A DNA stretch of 64,000 bases from Neoarius graeffei (taxonomy: Eukaryota > Chordata > Actinopteri > Siluriformes > Ariidae). Shown piece after piece: positions 51,749-62,798 of the stretch (its first letter is position 1; every line of letters begins with the position of its first letter). Both the position numbers and the translations under genes were made by a program. The notes below the pieces were generated by a model. The model saw only the letters and a list, made by a program, of their open reading frames with translations, had not been told where the DNA came from and did not search any database. The DNA is taken from the NCBI RefSeq assembly GCF_027579695.1, contig NC_083574.1:60214559-60278558 (forward strand), read 5' to 3'.

Positions 51749-52433
51749 TAGTGATGTGTCAGTTGCGAACGATCCGGTTCAAAGAGCCGGCTCTTTGGAG
51801 TGAACGACGGGAGCCGGCTCTTCGGTGGGAGCCGAGTTGGGGAGCCGAATTAGTTTTTTGTCCTTAGGTGCCTCAGAGAGAGAGGGACTTTCACAAAAAA
51901 AATTGCTGTCCGATTGCGTCTTTGTGTTGTCTATTACCATTCAAAGGAAAAAAAGTAGCATGGTGTACGCCTACTTTTTTTGGTTGGGGGGGTTGATGTC
52001 ATTCACAGCTGCGAAAATACGAAAATTGGTGTAATGCTTAAAGCTGTGGAGCGCAGGGGAGAGGAGTCTGTGAGGCACCTGAGGAGGGGAAAATCAGCTG
52101 TGTATTTTATATTGGTAATATAACAGTTTTGCATTATGTTTGTGAGAAAATAATTTATTAATTGGTAAGTAAGTTTTATTTCTATAGCTAGAACATTGTT
52201 ACACTGCTATACTTTACAAAGCTTTACAATGGCTACAAAAACTAAAAAATAAAATGGAAAGCATCCTGTTGATAAAATATAAATAATAATGTAATTAATT
52301 AACTAGTTAATTGCAGCAATTAAATCAAAAATAAAATCTCAGGAGCCGTTTGGGAGCCGAAAGAGCCGGCTCCTTATAGTAAGAAGAGCCAAAAGAGCCG
52401 GCTCCCGAAAAAGAGCCGAAATTCCCATCACTA
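51749..52433. mobile_element. hAT element Z (685 bp)
   Basis: TAGTGATGTG at the left and CCCATCACTA at the right with 8-bp TSD GAAACCGG (51741-51748, 52434-52441). The 10-bp palindrome GAGCCGGCTC occurs twice near each end. Non-coding. Confidence 0.94.
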
Positions 52434-52688
52434 GAAACCGGTAAAAGGAGCGTCCTGCACGCTGTCCCTGTCTGTTGTGGCAGCCCACAGCACAACAAGC
52501 AAACACCATGGTTATTTATAGAGTGCTTACTGACAAATTAATCTATTCTCAGTGTCTGTAACACGTTTTTTTCAAGCTGGTTCTCCCTCTCTGTCTGCAG
52601 CGTTAGTATGTAGCTTGACGTTCAAAACGGCGGACACCGGGGCGTCACGTGACCCTGTGACGTCAGGTGAAATACCTCAATACGTATT

Positions 52689-53842
52689 TTAGGCAGAGGA
52701 GACCAGTGGGTTGAAAGAAGAGTAAAAGAAGCCATCTTCGTCAACCTGGAATGACCATCACTGAACAGAGGAGGTGGTCTGAGGCTACATCCACACGACA
52801 ACGGCAACGAGATGTTATTTAAAAATATATCGCGTCCAAATGGGCAACGATCAGTAAAATATCAGGTCCATATGGCAACGCAACGCTTGCTGAAAACGAT
52901 GCAATATACATGCCACACCTCTAGGGGCGCTGTAAGACAGTCCCTTCGGAGACACCAGAACAATAGAAGAAGTAAGGACGCATGCGCATAAACTATTATG
53001 CGCGAGACTTCATATTAGCCACAAAGTCAGGAAAATCTGTTCATAAAATTACGTTATAATGACCAAATACAATGAAAAGTATTTTTCCAGTCTCACCTGT
53101 GAAAGGTAATCCCATGTGATCTCGTTTGGACGGCAAACCTGTTGGTACAGTTAAACGCAGCTAATCTTTATTCTCCGCTTTGACCTATCCAATATGGCGG
53201 CAAGGATGACGTATGATTCTACGCGGAAGGCGGCGTCTTTAATGGTCCGGAATAAATTGAATGCTACACGTTGATGGATTAATTTGCTCTTCTACGCCCT
53301 TTTTGAGGAATGTATTGTAGGACTTAAACCAACATCTGAAGAGGTGAGATCGCTCCTTTTTTTCCCCATTTTTGCTGGCGGGATTGACTCTGCCCTAAGG
53401 GCAGAGTCTCTCTCTCTCTCACTTTGCACCATTACACAATAAATATTCACAATGAAAATATTTTGTAAGCGCGTTTCATGAACCAAGTTATAGGATTTGT
53501 TGACAACTCGCATCAAGTTCGTTACACTTCTACCCGGCGTGAAGCACTCACAGTCATGTGGTTGTGACGTCATTGTAAACAAATCCGTTCTACTCATCCA
53601 GACGACTTCACAACGGCAACGTTGCCAGATCTTTCCACTCTGGAACCCGTTCTCAAAAAGATTGCGTTTTGGGCACCCAAAACGCCGGTGCCGTGTGGAC
53701 GCCAGGCCTAAACGATAAGCAATTGTATCGGAGTCACCTGAATCCGTTGCCGTGTGGACAGGGCCTGAGACACCACTTATCAGCCACCTACAATGCAGTC
53801 CTTGGCACACTTCCCAGAAAACTGAATACACATCCACACTAA
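52689..53842 (+). pseudogene. Penelope-like element, C-terminal endonuclease remnant
   Basis: Across MITE S the frame reads LGRGDQWVERRVKEAIFV, then an in-frame stop, PSLNRGGGLRHHLSATYN and AVLGTLPRKLN. This is the usual end of fish Penelope-like proteins, where a GIY-YIG endonuclease domain closes the ORF. The reverse transcriptase part is absent, cut off by element R at the left. The terminal segment seen in the palindrome follows at 54040-54140. Assignment rests on family memory, not a search. Confidence 0.65.
52783..53765. mobile_element. Harbinger-like MITE S (983 bp)
   Basis: GGCTACATCCACACGACAAC at the left and CGTGTGGACAGGGCC at the right with TSD TGA (52780-52782, 53766-53768). Removing it restores the Penelope-like frame GGL|RHHLS. 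ATGGCAACGCAACG and similar motifs recur inside. Confidence 0.88.
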
Positions 53843-54849
53843 GACTCAGCTGACTTCAATGACTCACATGATGGCAGAGAGAGCCAATGACAGACAGATC
53901 ACCCTAACGACCCTCTAGGCTGCTAACGCCATTCACACCCGGCCTCTAGTGACCTTAACAGCCTACAGGGTCACTCAGCGACCCATGTGACCTCAGCAAC
54001 TCTCCTTGGGGTTGCTTTTGGTCCACTAGAGGATAAATATCTGGAACTCCCCACAAGTCAGACAGAACTGAAGAAGCCTTTCGGATGAGAGGTGAAACGT
54101 CTTCAAGGATTTCAAGCAGTTGTTTTCTTTCGTACCTATGGTTAGGAGAAATGTATATGTAGGTGTAAGAACGAAGGATGTGGATGGCTGAGCGAGGGTT
54201 GAGTCAGTGCAGTGAGGAATATTACATACATTTAAAGTCTTTAAAATATTTGATGTAACTATACATACCTAAGCTCCAGCTTACTGGTGTATGGATGCAT
54301 ATAAACAACCTTATGAACTTTGATGAGGAGAATGATTTTGGCTAACGAGCATTTTGTACTATACAGCATGTTGCGTTTCCTTTTAAAGTAACAATTTATT
54401 TCCAGAATATTTTGCTTTTAAAGAAAAACACATTCATACTTGCCTTTCATCCAAAAACGGTTTTAGTCGAAATATTCTGGGGCTCTCAAGTGGCGCAACA
54501 GAAAAGCGTTTGCCGGACCAAAATTGGCCGTGCTCTCAAGGACGGCACGGTATCATTTTTTTTTTTTCCGCCTTCCCCGATCAGTCGCGGTGACCCGAAC
54601 CAATCATTGAGCTCATGTATGCATTATGCCACCTCCTGATATTGCCTGAGCAGCAGTTTGAAAAGATGCAGTCAAAGGAAGCACACGATGGCCTTCGCCC
54701 TCGCTGGTTGGTAGCGGTCATGTGATGGGGAGAGCTGTCTGGAGGATGGGATTCAGCTATGACTAAATTTGGGAGAAAATTAAGGGGGGAGTGAAGTCAT
54801 TTGAGTTCTCTCTAAAAGTCTTTTATCTGTTGTTGTTACTTGTTTGTAG

Positions 54850-54974
54850 ATGACAGCCGATTCAGACAAAGTTAGTAAATCCAGCACCGTGTCTCCAGAC
54901 AAAGCACCAAAAGCCACAGAGGCCTCCAGAATCACAATAACAAAGGTGTACGACTTTGCAGGAGAAGAAGTTCG
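54850..54974 (+). CDS. cfdp1: cfdp1 exon 4
   Basis: A less conserved Ser/Thr/Lys-rich part (MTADSDKVSKSSTVSPDKAP) is followed by ITITKVYDFAGEEVR, nearly identical to human VKITKVFDFAGEEVR. The exon starts in phase 0 and ends after two bases of the Arg codon at CG|GTAAGT, a perfect donor. Its Met is internal, not a start. SP and TP-type sites in the first half could be phosphorylated, but that is inference only. Confidence 0.94.
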
Positions 54975-56542
54975 GTAAGTCCTCCAGGAAGCCATTCCTC
55001 CTGTATTACTGATTTCAACCACAAGGTGGCAGCATAGTATGCTCAACAAAAGAGAGAACTGGAAGGGCACTCCTTTTTATCATGCAGAAAGCAAGAAGAA
55101 TGGCAATACAATTGAGCTGCATGTGCTGGTTAGGATATTGACCTTTTGTTCTGTAATGTAATTACGCAGCTCTTTAATCTGTGTGTCTCTATTGTAATGA
55201 TGAGATCTGCTTTTGCAGTGTAGCATGTAAGCCTGTGTGATGTATAATATACATACACACAATTTCTATGATATTACGTGGTTGTGCAAAGATATGAAGT
55301 TTATCTTCAAGTAGTGAACATATTTCATGAGTGAGCAAAGTGAACGAGTGAAAATATCAACATGAGAAGATAAACCTCGAGGTAGACTGCCTTTCAGATT
55401 TTTCAAGTTTAGGTCATAAAAAGAATTTTCCCCGACACCCAATTATTTTTGTTTAGTGGACCGAAAGCTACTGAATTCGAATCGCAGACATCCAATTTTA
55501 TTAGGCTTTTTTTTTTTAAAAGAACAATTAATGAATTTAGGGCCACATGGCCCTAAAGTCTCTGCTGTTTTTTTTCCTGCTTCACCATGACCCAATACAA
55601 GATACTATGCCATGCATCATGTGGTGGGCTTTCCCTGTTCGCACAAGGCATTGTGGGATACAAATTTGAAACAGGAGAGGAAAATGGAGGATGTGAGTGT
55701 GAGAATGAAATGTGAAAGACCGACTACAGTAACGGAACACAAGAAGAAAAGACGTCATGTTGCGAAGGAAAGGAAACGCAGAATCAGACTAATAATAAAT
55801 ATCGGCGGTCAGCGAGCACCTCAGTGTGATCAGCTGTTCATTTCATGACAGAATGATGTAACGGTCAGTACACGGTCAAAGGTAAACCTGTAGATGGCAG
55901 GAATGCAACACTGGATGCCAGCTGCCGTAAAACCCAAAAGAAGAAGAAGAAGAAGCAGCAGCAGGTAAAGCTCAAAATTCAAAAGAATTTAAATTTTGAA
56001 CCGGTTCACAGTTTTGACAACGCGCGTCAATTCAGCGGGAAAACACTGGGAGTGACGTCATCGGCGTGAAATATCGGAAATGATTATACATACAGGACGC
56101 TTATTTTTAAAAAAATTTTTGGTGGAATAAAAAATGTATTCTATTCCCTTCTAGCAGATTTCATTCATTTGGTTCAATGCCATGGAATATCGCTTAGCCT
56201 ACGTGTATTATATGTCACTCTACCCAATGGAGAATGAGTGTTGAATATGGTTTGATATTGCATGGTTGTCAAGACAGCATGACGTCACATGTCTGAGCTG
56301 ATGTGAATATTCAGTGAGCGCACATGTGCAGAAGCATTTCTTTGTTTGCCCGGAAAGAGAAAGACGTGTTGAACACTGGAAAGGCTACTAAAACTTCCTT
56401 AGATGTTCTTCATGCATGTTTACAAGAGAAAAACACATCAACGGACATTGAAAAACTGGACGAGTGTGTGTATGTCAGTGGCGAACTGTTACTATTAGAG
56501 CTAGCTGTGTAATATCCCCTATGTACTGTGTGTGTGTGGGGA

Positions 56543-56598
<56 letters not shown>

Positions 56599-56966
56599 AT
56601 GTGTGTGTGTGTATATACTGTATCTAGTATGGTTTGAGCTCCCTCACATCCAGCATTGCAAATCTCTCATCCTCCACACTGATTATAATGACTCAAGGGA
56701 AGAAGTTTAGTGCATAAACCATATGGTTACTTAAAGATCAATTGCAGAGTATTGTTCTGTAGCAGTTTGAACATCACAGCAAAAAAAGTGATCATAAGCG
56801 TTGCTATTCTAATGATGTACTCTTGAAACGGCTTCTTTACATAGCTTTAGTCCATTTTTAGTCTTCACTCCAGTGCCTTTCTAGACGGCAGTTTAATTTG
56901 ATTCTGTACGTGCTCAAATGAAAATGCTGTATGGTTAACGTAGAAATGTATATCGCATCTGTACAG
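54975..56966 (+). other. cfdp1: cfdp1 intron 4 (1992 bp)
   Basis: Phase-2 intron with GTAAGT donor and CATCTGTACAG acceptor. It is mostly unassigned. About 55850-55970 is a retroelement tail with CTGTAGATGGCAGGAATGC and (GAA)n. An AT then GT microsatellite is at 56544-56611. Confidence 0.85.
56544..56611. repeat. (AT)n-(GT)n microsatellite
   Basis: About 50 bp of AT dinucleotides followed by GT dinucleotides inside intron 4. Confidence 0.95.
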
Positions 56967-57095
56967 GGTTACTAAAGAGGTGGAAGCTGACTCGCGTGAG
57001 GCTAAAAGCTTTCTCAAGAAGGAAGAGAAGGCAGAGGAGAAACTGACCCCCATGTCTCAAACTTCAGCTGCGTCCTCCCCCACTGCTGGGCCCAG
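56967..57095 (+). CDS. cfdp1: cfdp1 exon 5
   Basis: The exon completes the Arg codon and reads VTKEVEADSREAKSFLKKEE, against human VTKEVDATSKEAKSFFKQNE, then a low-complexity SQTSAASSPTAGP linker like the human LPSLPAG region. It ends in phase 2 at CCCAG|GTACCA. The next exons should encode the short GLKR/SSLLGKI segment and the WESFKEEEGIGEEL-type BCNT-C domain. I found neither up to 64000, so intron 5 exceeds 6.9 kb. It is the 3'-most coding sequence of the gene in this window. Confidence 0.93.
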
Positions 57096-57539
57096 GTACC
57101 ATCACAAACCCTCTTATCGAGTATAGTGAAAGGTTTTTTGGTGTGTCCCTCCTGGGGAACTGTTAGAAATTGTATGTCGAAACCTAGGTTCTAAGTAGGA
57201 GCCTCGAACCTTTGTAGAACCCATGAATTAAGATACAGGATTCTTCATCCTCTTGAACATGAATCAGCTGCTTGGATGATGTGTTGGCGTGTCTGTTTTT
57301 CGGAGAACATGCACACCTGTAGAGGAAAAGGATAAACCCAGATTCCGAAGCTTCCTTGGCATGTCTCTCTGGGACCCATTTAAGAACTCCTTTCGTAAGA
57401 CCGGGTCTTAAAAGGCTTACTTTTTTAAACGTATAAAATTTAAATGGCATGTTTCCAGTATACTTACAAGGTCTGTCCAAGCAATAGTCCATTGGATACT
57501 GTGGACTTGTACCAACAAACTGCCACTGTACTTATAAAG

Positions 57540-59074
57540 AATGTCCACAACATACCTACCACTTTAAGGGTGCAAATTGTTGTTTTATTGTGATGCAAAT
57601 AATAATAAAGATGGGAAAAAAAAACCCAGAAATCTAGAGTGTGCATAGGTATTCACCCCCCATATTCAATACTTTGTAGAGCCACCTTTTGCTGCAATTA
57701 CAGCTGCAAGTCTCTTGGGGTATGTCTCTATTAGCTTAGCACATTTAGCCACTGGGATTTTTGCCCATTCCTCAAGGCAAAACTGCTCCAACTCCAAGTT
57801 AGATGGGCTGCGTTGGTGTACAGCAATCTTCAAGTTATGCTGCAGATTTTCAGTTGAATTGAGGTCTGGGCTTTGATTTGGCCATTCCAAGACATTTAAA
57901 TATGTTTCCCTTTAAACCACTCCAGTGTAGCTTTAGCAGCATGTTTAGAGTCATTGTCCTGCTGGAACATGAACCTTCGTCCTAGTCTCAAACCTCTGGC
58001 CGACTCAAACAGGTTTTCCTCCAGAATTGCCCTGTATTTAGTGCCATCCATCTTTCCTTCAGTCCTGACCAGCTTTCCTGTCCCTGCAGATGAAAAATAT
58101 CCCCACAGCATGATGCTGCCACCACCATGCTTCACTGTAGGAATGGTGTTCTCAGGGTGTTGGGTTTGCGCCACACATGGCATTTCCCATGATGGCCAAA
58201 AAGCTCAATTTTAGTCTCATTTGACCAGAGAATCTTCTTCCATGTGTTTGGGGAGTCTGCCACATGCTGCTGGGCAAACTCCAAACAATGTTTTCTTAAA
58301 CAATGACTTTTTTTTTTTTTTCTGGCTGCTCTTTCATAAAGCCCCACTCTGTGGAGTGTACGGCTTAAAGTGGTCCTATGGACAGATACTCCCATCTCCG
58401 CTGTGGATCTTTGCAGCTCCTTCAGTGTTATCTTTGGTGTCTTTCTTGCATCTCTGATTAACGCCCTCCTTGCCCGGTCTGTGAGTTTTGGTGGGTGGCC
58501 TTCTCTTGTCAGGTTTGTAGTGGTGCCATATTCTTTCCATTTTGCTATAATGGATTTAATTGCGCTCCCTGGGATATTCAAAGTTTGGGATATTATTTAT
58601 AACCCAACCCTGATCTATACTTCTCCACAACTTTGTCTCTGACCTGTTTGGAGGCTCCTTGGTTTTCATGTTGCTTGCTTAGTAGTGTTGCAGAGTCAGG
58701 GTCCTTCCAGAACAGGTTGATTTATACAGACATCATGTGACTGATCATGTGACGCTTTGATTGCACACAGGTGGATCTTAATCAACTAATTCTGTGACTT
58801 ATGAAGTGAATTGGTTGGAGCAGCTCTTATTTAGGGGTTTCATACGAAAGGGGGTGAATACCTATGCACACTCCAGATTTCTGTTTTTTTTTTGTTTTGT
58901 TTTTAATTATTGTTTTGTGTCATGATTTAAAAAACAATGTGTACCTTTCAAGTTGCAGGCATGTTGTGGAAATCAAATGGTGCTAACCTTCCAAAAATCC
59001 ATTTTAATTCCAGCTTATAATGTGACAAAACAGGACAAACACCAAAGGGGGAGGAATACTTTTGCAAGACACTG
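57540..59074 (-). mobile_element. Tc1-like element AA, decayed
   Basis: The right end reads GGAATACTTTTGCAAGACAC. GGGGGTGAATACCTATGCAC at 58852 is mirrored at about 57636-57660. The left outermost part has drifted beyond recognition. A transposase remnant runs on the minus strand. Confidence 0.85.
57666..58581 (-). pseudogene. Tc1-like transposase (family AA)
   Basis: Three frames cover the gene in reverse: MNIPGSAIKSIIAKWKEYGT (helix-turn-helix end) and GHPPKLTDRARRALIRDA, then [11 protein letters not shown], where the first catalytic Asp is Asn, [20 protein letters not shown] for the second Asp, and WPNQSPDLNSTENLQHN, which keeps the Glu. Frameshifts lie near 57893 and 58150. The poly-T run at about 58310 adds bases inside the gene. 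Inactive. Confidence 0.88.
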
Positions 59075-59118
59075 TTTATCTGTTTGACGGAGATGGACCG
59101 AGGCCTTTGATCATCTCG

Positions 59119-60232
59119 GGCCATTATTAAAAAATGTTCTGTTTCCGGTCCACCGGCCGGGTGAGTGCCGTTTGTGCGGTTGAATTTTTTTTTTTAACGC
59201 CGGTTTTTCGACGTTTTTTTCGGGTTCGTAAATCTAAAATCGAACTTGACATTTCCGCATTCCCAGGCCTTTCCACTAAGGCTCATACTAGCCAGCCATG
59301 ACAAATAAGTAGCCAGCCGGGGGGGGAGTAAACACAAAATAAACTCCTGTGCACGCAGTTCCCAGGATTAAATGTATTTTCTACAGACCATTTATTTATT
59401 CACTTTACTCAAATACAAAGTAAAATGGCAGTAAATCTTCTTTCTTTTCTTGCGTATTGCATCATGAGGCGTTCCTGGCTTGTAAATCTCTTATTTTCGG
59501 TGCATGACACATTCACGCAGCTGAGCATGCTACACAATTACACACTCAGCCAACATTTCTCCATTTGTGTATGAAAATACACTCCAACCACTCAGTCTGG
59601 TTTCATTTACAACCAACGGTGTCTTTTGATGCCAGCACGTAATTGAACGAGAGAAGACTGGTTTACCGGAGACAAAATAAGCGTTATCTCTGCTTCTGTT
59701 TCTCCGACACACTACTGCCTCCGCCGAGTGCGCGCGCACTCTGAACTGAATCAGCCGTGCGGCACAAAAAATGGCAGCCACCATGAAGGAAGGAGATCCG
59801 GAGTTTTCAAACATTTGCTTAAGTGTGAAATCGCAAAATGGTATTCTAGCGAACAACAAAATAGTAAAGATTCAGAAAAACAAATCATTCAGTGATAATT
59901 TTAATAGTGTAATTTCATCCGAACTCGGCCTAACGCTCGATTTAGAACTACAAAAAGTCCGTGTGTCGGACATTTTAAGTACCTTTGTAAAAGTTTTGCA
60001 AATGTTGCAGTCAGCATTTAAAATGCTAACTTAGTTTTTGTACAAGTTTCAGTTGATTAAACTGTCATTTTATTAAATGTGTCTGCTTTTATAATAAAGT
60101 ACTGAAAGAAAAAGCAAACACAGCGTTGTGATTTCTTATCCATCCATATAAAAAAAAAAAATCCCTCCCTCCCGACTGAATTTTTTTTACTCACCCGGTG
60201 GACAGGAAACGGATTTTTTTTTAAGGATGGCC
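59119..60232 (+). mobile_element. TIR element T, copy 2 (1114 bp)
   Basis: Same imperfect termini as copy 1, GGCCATTATTAAAAAATG and AAGGATGGCC, with flanking TCG/TCA as a likely 3-bp TSD. It lacks the SINE and some 330 bp of copy 1. Confidence 0.78.
59771..60034 (+). CDS. conserved ORF of family T, copy 2 (87 aa)
   Basis: Unknown protein beginning MAATMKEGDPEFSNICLSV, then SQNGILANNKIVKIQ, KVRVSDILSTF and the tail VKVLQMLQSAFKMLT. The start context GCCACCATGA belongs to the second Met. Against copy 1 the changes are few and mostly conservative up to residue 71; this copy keeps the frame to a natural TAG. Polyadenylation-like AATAAA follows at about 60094. It may be a complete small protein or exon 1 of a longer transposon gene. 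Confidence 0.5.
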   Translation: MAATMKEGDPEFSNICLSVKSQNGILANNKIVKIQKNKSFSDNFNSVISSELGLTLDLELQKVRVSDILSTFVKVLQMLQSAFKMLT

Positions 60233-60259
60233 TCATGTCACTGGCTGCCCACAGACCTA

Positions 60260-61526
60260 TGGCCCTTTTCCACTACCCTTTTTCAGCTCACTTCAGCTCG
60301 CTTCAGCTCACTTCAGCCCGACACGGCTCGCGTTTCGACTACCAAAAACCAGCACGACTCAGCTCGTTTCAGCCCTGCTTAGCCCCTAAAACTCGCACCG
60401 TTTTGGAGTGGGGCTGAAGCGAGCCAAACCGTGCCGACTGAGGTTGGGGGCGTGAGCAGACACTCCCCTGTGCACTGATTGGTGAGGAGGAGTGTCCTCA
60501 CATGCCCACACACGCCCCGCGAGCGCGCTGGGATCTGTAAACACCGCAAACCCGGAAGGAGAATAATTATGAATTACGAGAATTTCTGAAGCCTTATGCG
60601 CCTCGCCTCATCTATACGCTCTTGCCAGTATCTGTCCGCGTTGTCGGTGACAACAAGCCACAGCACCAAGACCAGCAACACTAACGACTCCATGTCCTCC
60701 ATGTTTATTGTTTACTATTCGGGTCGTGAGACTACCGCTTAAAAGCTCACTGAATCAGTGACATACAGAGCATCGTGGACGAGTTCGCGGAGCGCAAGGC
60801 TCGTCGTATGCCCTTCAAATAATGCGCGCAGTAGGCTATTGATGTTTTATTATGAGCCATGTACAGTATGTCACCGAATGTTTTTTTGTTTCTGAGTTAC
60901 ATGTTCGTTTGAAGGACTTAATGTACAAAATAACATAGTTGCACCCGGTAGTGTTGAAATTGGTAAACACAGTGCATTCAGTGAGGTTTGCACCGCCCTC
61001 CTTTTATTTCTGACTCTTCCTGTCACCGTTGCAACCTCTGAGCGCTCATTCGTATGCCCTTCAAATAATGTGCGCAGTATAGGCTATTGATGTTTTATTA
61101 TGAGCCATGTACAGTATCCTAATGTTTTTTGTTTCTGAGTTACATGTTCGTTTGAAGGACTTGATGTACTAAATAACATAGTTGCACCCGGTAGTGTTGA
61201 AATTGGTAAACACCGCAGTTGCGGACATTTTGTAGCCTAAAATGATGTTATGATAAGCTTTAATAAAATGCCCGGTCATTTGCCCCGCCCCCGGCCCGGC
61301 TCTGACTTGTTCCGCCACTGTCACTGATGTCACTGTTTGCGCTGCTTAACGACATCACATGACGTCCACCCACTTTCGCTAACTCCACCCAATGTGTCCA
61401 CCCACTTCCAGCCAGCACGGTTCAGCGCGGTTGTAGTCGAAATGCAACTCCAACAGCCCCGCTCAGCCCGACTCAGCTCGACTCGGCACGGCACGGCTCA
61501 GCCGCGTTTGTAGTGGAAAAGCGGCA
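60260..61526. mobile_element. Harbinger-like MITE, copy 3, with insertion
   Basis: Standard termini with flanks CTA (60257-60259) and TTA (61527-61529). A 567-bp hAT-derived piece splits it near CTCACTGA. Confidence 0.88.
60754..61320 (+). mobile_element. hAT coding fragment inserted in MITE copy 3
   Basis: TCACTGA is duplicated at both edges (60747-60753, 61321-61327). It starts with the last codons of a hAT transposase (SDIQSIVDEFAERKARRMPF then stop) and its 3' region. Later comes ALLLFLTLPVTVATSERSF, the hAT dimerisation core that should precede those codons. A second copy of the 3' region follows (about 60807-60970 against 61050-61212). Confidence 0.72.
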
Positions 61527-62614
61527 TTAGAGATAACAGGATAGCTTTATATTGCGCGTGTGTGTGTGAGAAACAGAGAGGTTACTTTTTTAATATTATT
61601 TGCTGCTTTATGTGGGGGGGGGTGTAAATGTGCAGCCTATTTTGATGTGTGTTTGTGTATTTTATATATAAACAGTACATCATGGAGTATGCGTATGATC
61701 ATTTTTATGTTGGTGTGTAGATGGGCAAGTGTTTACGTTTTTAAGCTGCAACTTTCCTGCTCTTTGCACATGTTGCCATGGACAAGTTCATATTTCCTTT
61801 AAGGCAGTTGGCTAGAGCTGCACAGGAAGCGCTCCTTTCCGCTACAGGAAGCGCAGTGTGTCCAGAGCCTTTCCTGGACGAGACAGAAGTCGCACCCTTC
61901 TTTCAAGTCATCCAAGCTGCTAATTTTTTATTTATTTTATTATTATTATTATTATTATTGTTCACTTTGAACACAACAAACCAACCCTTTTTTTTTTCCC
62001 CCCCTTTCTCACATGCACTCTGTCTGTGTATTATTTATTCGCCTGCAGTGTTATTACTATAAAGGGAGAAATCTGACTCTTTATGTTCCTCTGTCGTGCT
62101 TTTTAGCTGGGTTTACTGCCTAAACTTAGCGAAGGGACAGAAATGAAATGAAATAAACTCCCACTTAATCTCTCTTGATCCCCCGCTCTCTTGTGTCTCA
62201 GACCTGACTCAGCATGGTGCTTTTCTCTGTTTCTTCACTTTGCTCAGTCTCAATGCACCTTTACACAAAACTGCTGACTCTTGTTAATCATGCTCCCTCC
62301 CTTCCTTCTTTCGCTTCCTTCTGCGTTTTCTCTTGTTACTTTCTTGCAAGGGTTTAATGCTCAGGATATTGAAGAAAAATTGTTCTCTTCAGTCTCTGAA
62401 TATTCATCGTGTGTTTATTACTGGAGGTATTGTGTTGTAGACTGTTGTGTGGCTTCTTGTTTCTTTGGTTCTGTCTCCACTTTGTGTGTGTTTGGGTGGG
62501 AGAAGAAAGCCATAGTGTAATAAGGCTGCAGAAGCTAAGTGCTATCGATCAGAACGCCAACTAGATTTACTGCCACTTGTTCAGCACTCCACTGATTGGT
62601 AGATTGATTGCATG

Positions 62615-62623
<9 letters not shown>

Positions 62624-62655
<32 letters not shown>
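62624..62655. repeat. (GA)n microsatellite
   Basis: Sixteen GA dinucleotides directly after a short GT run. Confidence 0.95.
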
Positions 62656-62658
<3 letters not shown>

Positions 62659-62798
62659 TGCAACTAATTGTAGCTTGTCTCACAAAAGACAAGTGCAGTC
62701 AGGTAGCTGTACCCTTACATCACCTGCATGTGCAGCGAAGGGTAGAGTATTTGCTTTTAACTGCTGTCTTCCCTTTTACCTACCTCTGTTTCTATCCA

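Larger units (their letters stand above)
49919..52682. mobile_element. TIR element R enclosing F2 and hAT Z
   Basis: TATTGAGGTATTTCACC at the left and GGTGAAATACCTCAATA at the right, with CACGTGAC blocks inside both ends. Related pieces occur at 27547-27618. The TSD is not clear. It lies between Penelope-like pieces. Confidence 0.72.
44543..54849 (+). other. cfdp1: cfdp1 intron 3 (10,307 bp)
   Basis: Phase-0 intron, GTGGGT donor and TTACTTGTTTGTAG acceptor. The mobile elements are listed separately. Unassigned stretches: 44545-45146, 49161-49353, 49573-49779 (with an AAT-rich run near 49710), 51320-51748, 52442-52600 and most of 54141-54849. About 54478-54610 (GGCTCTCAAGTGGCGCAACA) may be a decayed tRNA-headed SINE. 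Confidence 0.85.
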
